Positions 56,882 to 64,000 of a stretch of 64,000 nucleotides of DNA are shown one piece after another. The notes below the pieces were generated by a model. The model was not told the DNA's origin and did no database searches. It saw only the letters and a program-made list of their open reading frames with translations. A program made the position numbers and the translations under genes. The DNA is from Mesocentrotus franciscanus. Lineage: Eukaryota; Echinodermata; Echinoidea; Camarodonta; Strongylocentrotidae. The first letter of the stretch is position 1; each line of letters starts with the position of its first letter. The DNA lies in NCBI GenBank assembly GCA_037976565.1, contig CP137679.1, forward strand, positions 27,029,539 through 27,093,538, in the 5' to 3' direction.

Positions 56882-57199
56882 AATACATCTACATTACTTT
56901 ATCTTTTCACTTGACAGTGGACAGTGCCATTCTCTCAGTTTGAGAAATGGGTAAGAAGGTCCAATGTCAACTTGAAGATTATCAGTCTGGACAGCAAAAA
57001 CAAATGCTTTTCAATATGCGTTTAGTGGGCATACCATAATGGCATTTAAAAAATAGTGTGAATTGTTCTACTCACCAGGCCGCATAATAATAGGCCTATC
57101 AAATTTGAAAGTTAGATTATTTCGAGCTTCACAATAATATGCAGTTGTTGTTTTTATTTTGTATTTGTGTGCATCCAATTCACTTAGGGCTTAGGCCCA

Positions 57200-57700
57200 A
57201 TCTCAATTCCAGAAAGAGAGAGAAAGAAAGTTGGAGATAAAGAAAGATGAATGAGTAATAATTGAGAGAGATAGGTCGAGAGAGAGAGGGAAAGAGAGAG
57301 AGAGAGGGGAAAGAGAGAGAGAGAGAGAGAGTGCAAGCATGTGGAGATCGAATTCGAGAGGGAAAAGGTGAAAGGGGTACAGAAAGAAGAGATAGAGAGA
57401 GAGAAATAGTGAGAGAAAGAAAGAGGAAGGGGATGAGTGATGAATTAAAGAGAGAAGCGATGAGAGAGAGAGAGAGAGAGAGACAGAAATATACATCGAA
57501 AGAGAAATAAATAGAGAAAGAGTAGAATGGTATGGGGTAGAGAAATAAAGAGAGAGGGAGAGGGAGAGAGAAGGGATAGAGAAGAGAGAGAGAGAGAAGG
57601 GATAGAGAAGAGAGAGAGAGAGAGAGAGGAGAGAAGAGAGAGGAGAGAAGGGATATCGAAGAGAGAAAGAGAGAGAGAGAGGAGGGGGAGATGAGAGTAA
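57200..57700. repeat. (GA)n-rich region
   Basis: Several GAGA tracts totalling about 500 bp; overlapping Leu/Ser-rich frames are artefacts. Confidence 0.95.
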
Positions 57701-57710
57701 CATAGGTCCA

Positions 57711-57745
57711 CGGCTATAGAAAGAGAGACTCTCTTTCTATAGCCG
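57711..57745. repeat. 35-bp palindrome at the edge of the GA tract
   Basis: CGGCTATAGAAAGAGAG, one base, then its exact complement. Confidence 0.85.
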
Positions 57746-59680
57746 TATAGTATACATTATATACGGAAAGGGAGATATTAGTCCAAAACACGTGTAGCAA
57801 TTCACGAATCACTGACCTCTCTGACCTCTACCCGAGGTCCGAGTGGCAGAACAACATTCCTCAATAAGGGATGATCTCAAAATGTGCAGTACATGGTTGA
57901 CTGTTGGGGAAAACGTCAAGTCGACCTAATTATTGATTATTAAATCTTTGTTTGTATGATTAAACGTATCTTCTTCTTTTTTAAATAAAGAAATAAAAAA
58001 ATAAATAATGTTACGTTCTGTCTATAAATGATTACCCAAAACTGTCCCTGTACAACGACTTTGCGGGGTATTTTGAGATCATCCCCGAAATACATGTGCT
58101 CAGAAAATGCAAGCCTGGGATGCGTCTTCGGGCCAAGCCAACGCACCTACTATATATACTACACTGCACTGCACTGGGCCTGGGATCAATGCCAGCGTGT
58201 CAATGCACAATCACTCCAGACACGGCCCGTTCGTTCACAGAGCTGGCGAAACAGCATAGCCGAGTCATAACAAATGCATTTCAATTTGAAAACACAGAAA
58301 CGATTAAGAGATGGAAATGGAAAAATAAGTTAAAGAGAACAACACTGAATATTCCGGCAGGACCGAGCATGAAATGCATAGATTTACGTACTGAATTAAG
58401 TACAGTAATTGCAGTAAAGATGGCGGCCTGATCGATTATAAAATTATATATTACGATTACAGTGTACAGACAAGTATTTTTCTTTTTAATTAACGAGACA
58501 GAATAAAAATCATACACTAAGGCAACTTGACTTTAAAAAATTTATCTTCATGATTATATATATTTGATTAGTCTGGTAATATGATTTGGTGTCAAAACAT
58601 GTTAATTATTACACTTTGACAATAGTGTTATATATGTGTTATGCTCTTCAGATGACATGTAAATTTTCGAACTGAGAGGGAGCTATACCAAATTTACCGG
58701 GAGCACCGGTAAATTTTTTATTTTAAATTTTTTTCTCCAAATCAAAAGTGTTTTAGAGCCCAATTTTGTTAGAGTTGAGTGTTCTAACACTAGGCTTCAC
58801 AATGATAATGAAAATTTTAAATTTCATGATCCACAAAAATTGAAATATTCCCAAAACTTTGTATTACCTTTAATCATTACTTTTGATGTATTTCCGAAGA
58901 AAAAAACAAGAACAAAAGATGTAAACAGTAAAAGACAAAGTGAATTTTAAAAAATGGATGTTTAAAGACACCAGATTTATATGCCACTGAACAATGGTGT
59001 CGTTTGTACATCTTCTTGTTTTTATCCGGAGATCTGACGCGGCTAGAGATTCTCGCCTGTTGCAATGGCATTGATTAATACAAGTAGAAACTAGAAAGTA
59101 AGAATCTCATGTACAATTGATATAAAGAATGAGATCTATCGTGCTTATATCATTGAATCACATAATGTCTTTACTTGCTAATAGTATAAAGGCACATTCG
59201 TTTGTTGCGTTTCTTTTTCGTGGCCTGAAATTACTGAAATTAGACTATCAAGAAATGTAAATATTCATCAGCCTCTGTTTCAGATTTGTTGGCAATGGAT
59301 GTGGGTTTTCGTAAAATTAAGCTGTCGCCCACTGCAGTCCAGCTATCCAAAAGGACTTGTATTCAGCGCTGATAATCCCCTTTCTCCAGATATCAAAAGT
59401 ATTGATCTAATAAGTAATGTTTTTACATGATTTTTTCAATGATTAAATAATATGTTAGGAGTTGAAGGGACTTCCCCTGACTTTTTTTAAAGAGAAATAT
59501 GTCCATAGATTACAGGTTCAGATTACCGCTATCAGCTGTCTTATAGTTGCCCCATTATTTAATCCCAGCAGACGCCAAGCGCTTAGAGTGAAAATTGTGT
59601 TCTGTGCACAAGCTCTTGGACTCGAAGGCCTGGTACATAAATTGTCTTCCTAATTTATATCTAAAACTTGGATAGCTGCT
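57746..59680. other. No gene seen
   Basis: Contains a palindrome AATTTACCGG...CCGGTAAATT near 58690-58718; otherwise nothing supported. Confidence 0.5.
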
Positions 59681-59684
59681 CCCC

Positions 59685-59925
59685 CTTCTCCCTCTCTCTC
59701 TCTCTCTCTCTCCTATTCATTCTCCTTCCCTCGCTCATTCGCTCGCTCCCCTCTCTCTCTCTCTCTCTCTCTGTACCAGTTTTCTTAATTCTATACTCTC
59801 TTCCCCTCTCTCTCTCTCTCTCTCCCTCCCTCTCTGCACCACCTTCCTTTCTCTTTCTATTCTCTCTTTTTCTCCCCCCCCCCTTTTTTTTCTCTCTCTC
59901 TCTCTTTTTCTCAGCTTATACTTTC
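59685..59925. repeat. (CT)n-rich region
   Basis: Several CT tracts with CCC and T runs. Confidence 0.95.
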
Positions 59926-60935
59926 TCATTATCATTCATTACTGTGTCGGTACACTATTATTCGCATGACATGAAGTAACTCGGAAGGGTAGCATATATA
60001 TCATTATTTGTACGCACATCTTTCAAATTTTTTTTTTTTTCATTCATCATTTTAAAGTTTGGAAAGCAATACAAAACAAGAAAACAAAAGTAGATTAAGT
60101 GTTTGATAACTTTAAGAAGCATTTCAGAAATGTTTTTGCCCAACATAAAATCAAATGTTGACTTGACTATTAAATTAATATTCTTGTAAACAGCAGATAC
60201 GAATTTTATATACACTGTACCACATAAATTGCAGGCATGGAACATCACTGAATGCTGTGCAGTATAGCCTAAAATATTGACTATGCATATAGTTCTACTG
60301 GCATGTAAAATGGAAGGACGCAAAACATGTGCATGAAGTTTACAAAGGATGCACGCAGTAGATATGTACACATAATTAGAGTGGTAAATTTCCATACATT
60401 TTCAACAGGATATTTTGTCAAAATTCCCCCTTTTGAGAATCCACAAGTTCTTCTCCAGCTCTAAATGTAACACTGTCAGTACATTGTAAACTCAGGTCAT
60501 TAAAGCTATTAAAACAATTATTAAAACAAAATACAAACACAGAATAGGGACTGGCAAGGCAACATTTCCCTTTGATCAAATTTCTGTTTTGGAAAAAATT
60601 CCATTTATATAATATTTAAATTGTTTTTTAAAAACCAGTGAAACTAACTGAAACAAATTATAAAACTATACATAGCCTCTGTATATAGATAATGAAAAAA
60701 AAAATCTGTTGAGAATGTTAAGATAAATACATGTAATAGAAGTGAGGTTGTCACAGTGATACATTAAGAGTACTCTATAGAAGTGAGTATAACTTTGGTT
60801 TGAATTGATTGATGGTTTTTCTTCACCGCTATGATGGCATAGATTGAGGGTCCAGGGTAAGAGTAATTCCTCAATGTTAATTGCAATGTGAGCTCGAGTT
60901 ATATGTATCAGTCATCAGCTGAGTCCACTATCTCT
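59926..60935. other. No gene seen
   Basis: AT-rich; a 145-codon minus frame at 59958-60395 has no domain signature or coding-like composition. Confidence 0.5.
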
Positions 60936-61229
60936 GGGAGTGTTTCACAAAGACTAAGATCGACTTTAAGTTGGACTTAAGTATAGCGGGCCATTCATGC
61001 CTTTGGTTGCTATCCCCATTGGTCTCTAAATTATAATCTTTGATAATATTTTTTCCTTCAATATTGAACTATCAAAAAATGTAAACTCTGTAGATTTGAG
61101 ACCACGATTTGTACGTCCCTTGAAAGACAAATGCCAATAAATGGTAAGAGCAAACAGTGGCATGAACGGCCTGTTTAATATACTTAAGTCCAACTTAAAG
61201 TCGATCTTAGTCTTTGTGAAACACCCCCC
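60936..61229. mobile_element. MITE with about 50-bp inverted ends
   Basis: TGTTTCACAAAGACTAAGAT then CGACTTTAAGTTGGACTTAAG at the left is inverted at the right end (about 61180-61229). No clear target duplication. Confidence 0.75.
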
Positions 61230-61489
61230 TGGTCAGGGTTTCATCAATGTCTCCTATCGATGTGAATCTCAGTTGCATTATGCCATCGATATTGACTCCA
61301 GTAAATAGGTTTCATCTATAATGGCCATGATGTGAGTCCGAACTGTACGTGTTTCATGAATTTAAGAGTTCAACGTGAGGATTTCCTTGATGATAACTGC
61401 ACTGTCAACCTCAATAAATCAATACACATTCATTCTGAGCTAGAAAATCTGGTGTGGGTTTCCTTCATGTCTCCTACGAGGCGAGTCAG

Positions 61490-61637
61490 GGGCCCGTTTC
61501 ATAAAACTGATTATCTATAGCAAGTGCTAAATTTCTATGCCAAATTTGCTTTCAGCCAATCAGATGCCATGATTTCAGTAGCTTATAACAGTAGCTTGTA
61601 TCTTGTTATTAATATCAAGTTTTATGAAACAGGGCCG
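61490..61637. mobile_element. Short MITE with GGCCCGTTTCATAAAACT ends
   Basis: The left end GGCCCGTTTCATAAAACT and the reversed right end GGCCCTGTTTCATAAAACTT are inverted; about 150 bp in total. Confidence 0.7.
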
Positions 61638-63150
61638 GGTCTCCAGTGACTGCTACCAGGCCTGTCATCATTCCCAGTAATTCATCACCATTACCACCAT
61701 GGTAGCTATAGCCCATAAAGCTTTATTTACATTGCTCCTCTCCACCCAGGTGTTAAATGGACACCCGCACATGTTTTACAAGATATAATAGAGGGGCTTG
61801 TTCGGTATATGGGCTATGTAATTGTCGGCTCAAATTTACCATTCATATGTTAATTAAACAATATCTTGCATAATCCTCTATTGTGTGTTGTTAAACAGGT
61901 GAGGTGGGAATGTTTACATAATCCTGTCAATATTTATTAGGTGCTACTTTTAAGAAAGCAACACAATCTTTACAATTGAATTACTTAATTCTTAGACAGA
62001 TATACAAACCTATTGAATATGTCAACATCCACATCAAAGTGAATAACGATTGTGATTGTGAAGTAATGAAAAAATAAACATTATAACACGTATTCATTTA
62101 CATATATTCATTTCATATCACAGGTTATTAACGCCAATCATTCGTTGCGTTCCTGCTCAGAGAGATAGTGTGGAAAAAAGCTCAATGACATCGAAAAATA
62201 ATTTACACTCCAAAAAATTAAGCAAAGTTATAAAATTAGACTATTTCATACAAATACATATTTAAATGCACTATGCTTCCTTATAGTCGTTCAGCACCAA
62301 TGTCATTAACGTTGAACTACTCACTGTGGAGATAAGTATAGTTTCATGAAATAGGCCTGTACTCACTGCCTCGCCCTTGTCTATTGTGCATGTATCGCGT
62401 GAACAACCGGGATCTTACATGATGTGTTTCAAGAATCAAATAATGAATGTTTAAGCGTTTTCGCATGCAAGGTCAAAAATTCATTTTCACTAATCAGCTG
62501 CTAATTAAATGTATGTGCGATGCCAAGTCTACTACTCTTTTACGGAGCCGTCTTTGCCAAGATCGGGGACAACATCCTGACCAAGCAGTTATGACGCCTC
62601 CAAACTCTATCATAACTTTTTCAGTAGATGAGCGGCGCCATCACATGTCATTTATTAGGTAGTCTAGACTATGACAGGCAAAGAAGGACAAGAAGTATTT
62701 CAGCTACGATCGTTTTGCACATTCTTATACAGGGATTTATCTTTCTTTATACAGTTATGACTATTTTATAAAAAATATGTCATGCTTATATCTCAGGCTT
62801 TTTAAGAACTGAATTAACTGATTTTACGCATTTATTTCGGCATCGTCATTAAATAATGTATTTTAAGTTAGGTTATTACGTACAATACAAAGGGAAATTA
62901 AGCATAATATTCATGATGCTTATACCTATGATTCTACTTCTTTGATGTTTACATATTGTGCGTTCTATAATTTTATTTATCAGTATTCACATTTAGTATG
63001 TGCCTAATCATCCCATGCTCATATGGAAATATATTAATGTTCACTTGGATTGCACTATGTAACTCTACTAATTAACTTCTAATTCTACTATTTAATTTTT
63101 ACCCAAACATCCACCCTTACATAACACAATGCTTCCACGTGTATTTTATT
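61638..63150. other. No gene seen
   Basis: AT-rich sequence without supported features. Confidence 0.5.
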
Positions 63151-63156
63151 ATGCAT

Positions 63157-63267
63157 AGTCTATGTCTATATTCACAAATTATATTTTCATGTTTCATCGT
63201 TCACATCCTAACATATTATCGTTGACCTATTAATCAACATGAATTCCACTGTTTAGTAGAAGTAAAG

Positions 63268-63302
<35 letters not shown>

Positions 63303-63356
63303 AGTAGTAGTAGTAATAATGATAATAATGATAATAATGATAATAATAATAATAAC

Positions 63357-63421
<65 letters not shown>

Positions 63422-63780
63422 TAATAATAATAATAATTGATAATTTATTCATTCTTGTCCACAAATGTGGAAATAATGCTTTCCATCACGTTTCACGTAT
63501 ATTTTTTTTGGTACAAAAAAAACTACAAAGTCTATGTCTGTATTCACAACTTGTATTTTCCTATTTCATCGTTCACATCCTAACGCATTATCGTTGACCT
63601 ATTAATCAACTTGAATTCCACTGCTTAGTAGAAGTAGAAGAAGTAGTCGTAGTATTAGAAGTAGTAATAGCAATAATAATAGTAATAATGATAATAATAA
63701 TAATAATGATAGTAATAATAATTGATAATTTATGCACCATTGTCGACCAATGTGGTAATAATGCTTTCCACCAGCGATAA
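63157..63780. repeat. Two-copy tandem duplication enclosing a (TAG/TAA)n microsatellite
   Basis: AGTCTATGTCT, CATCGTTCACATCCTAAC, TATCGTTGACCTATTAATCA and GATAATTTAT recur about 370 bp apart. The first copy has a much longer (TAA)n (63285-63440) than the second. Confidence 0.8.
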
Positions 63781-64000
63781 CAGGCAATAACACTTGTAAT
63801 CAATACATACAAAAAGTACAGTAGAATATTATATTTTTCTACTGATATCTCAAAACACAATTAACATGATGGAAAAAGCCTTAATTCCTGATGGCATACG
63901 TGCATATACATGACTAAATAAGTTTTCCTTTATACTTGTACCTGCATTGAATCATTCAAAACATATCTTATTTTTCTAAAAATCGTTTTCGTTAGATACC

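Noticed and set aside
59958..60395. 145-codon minus-strand frame
   Set aside because: Low-complexity AT-rich sequence with no recognisable domain.
63234..63597. Poly-Ile and poly-Thr frames
   Set aside because: Direct products of the TAA/TAG triplet repeat.

Overview
This is animal nuclear DNA, AT-rich, with GT-AG introns, long (CT)n/(GA)n tracts, tRNA-derived SINEs and many short transposons. The repeat spectrum and the single recognisable gene fit a marine invertebrate, most likely an echinoderm of the sea-urchin type; the assignment is inference, since no mitochondrial, rRNA or otherwise diagnostic gene is present.

Only one substantial protein-coding gene could be assembled. It lies on the minus strand between 36779 and 30121. 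Thirteen exons join with consistent phase at all twelve introns into a 510-codon open frame that is still open at its 3' end. The C-terminal half carries the landmarks of a widespread uncharacterised metazoan family that looks like an RNase H-fold transposase: GDxRxDSPG, TDxH, and HxWDVWH followed by a basic run. The N-terminal third is a linker built of seven small symmetric exons. The last exons were not found. Head-to-head near 28.6-29.9 kb are two short N-terminal pieces that look alike and resemble Crypton/tyrosine-recombinase-type leaders, one intact up to a splice donor and one frameshifted.

The rest is a dense deposit of non-autonomous mobile elements, many with definable ends. Those with hAT-like CAG...CTG ends and 8-bp target duplications are at 631, 3266, 24582, 26430, 53884 (nested inside another repeat block) and 56502. 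TTAA-flanked MITEs form two families: about 360 bp at 4082, 8465, 14715, 25366 and 48569, and 164-188 bp at 17023 and 44442. TA-flanked elements are at 1162, 19404 and 45615, the last carrying two tandem SINE units whose head resembles the Alu domain of 7SL/SRP RNA. Foldback elements are at 1788, 6137, 14021, 28.09 kb, 29.03 kb and 37.69 kb. Two of these share their outer ends but have unrelated palindromic interiors. Satellite-like arrays are at 7.0-7.9, 26.5-27.4, 52.3-53.2, 53.3-53.9 and 55.6-56.2 kb.

Layout: 1-19 kb MITEs, foldbacks, microsatellites; 19.4-21.2 kb large TIR element; 26.4-27.5 kb satellite-bearing hAT-like element; 28-30 kb Crypton-like starts and foldbacks; 30.1-36.8 kb transposase-like gene with a CpG-rich 5' flank; 37.5-37.9 kb palindrome cluster; 38-51 kb microsatellites and MITEs; 51.7-56.9 kb nested repeat cluster; 57-64 kb microsatellites, two MITEs and a duplicated microsatellite block.
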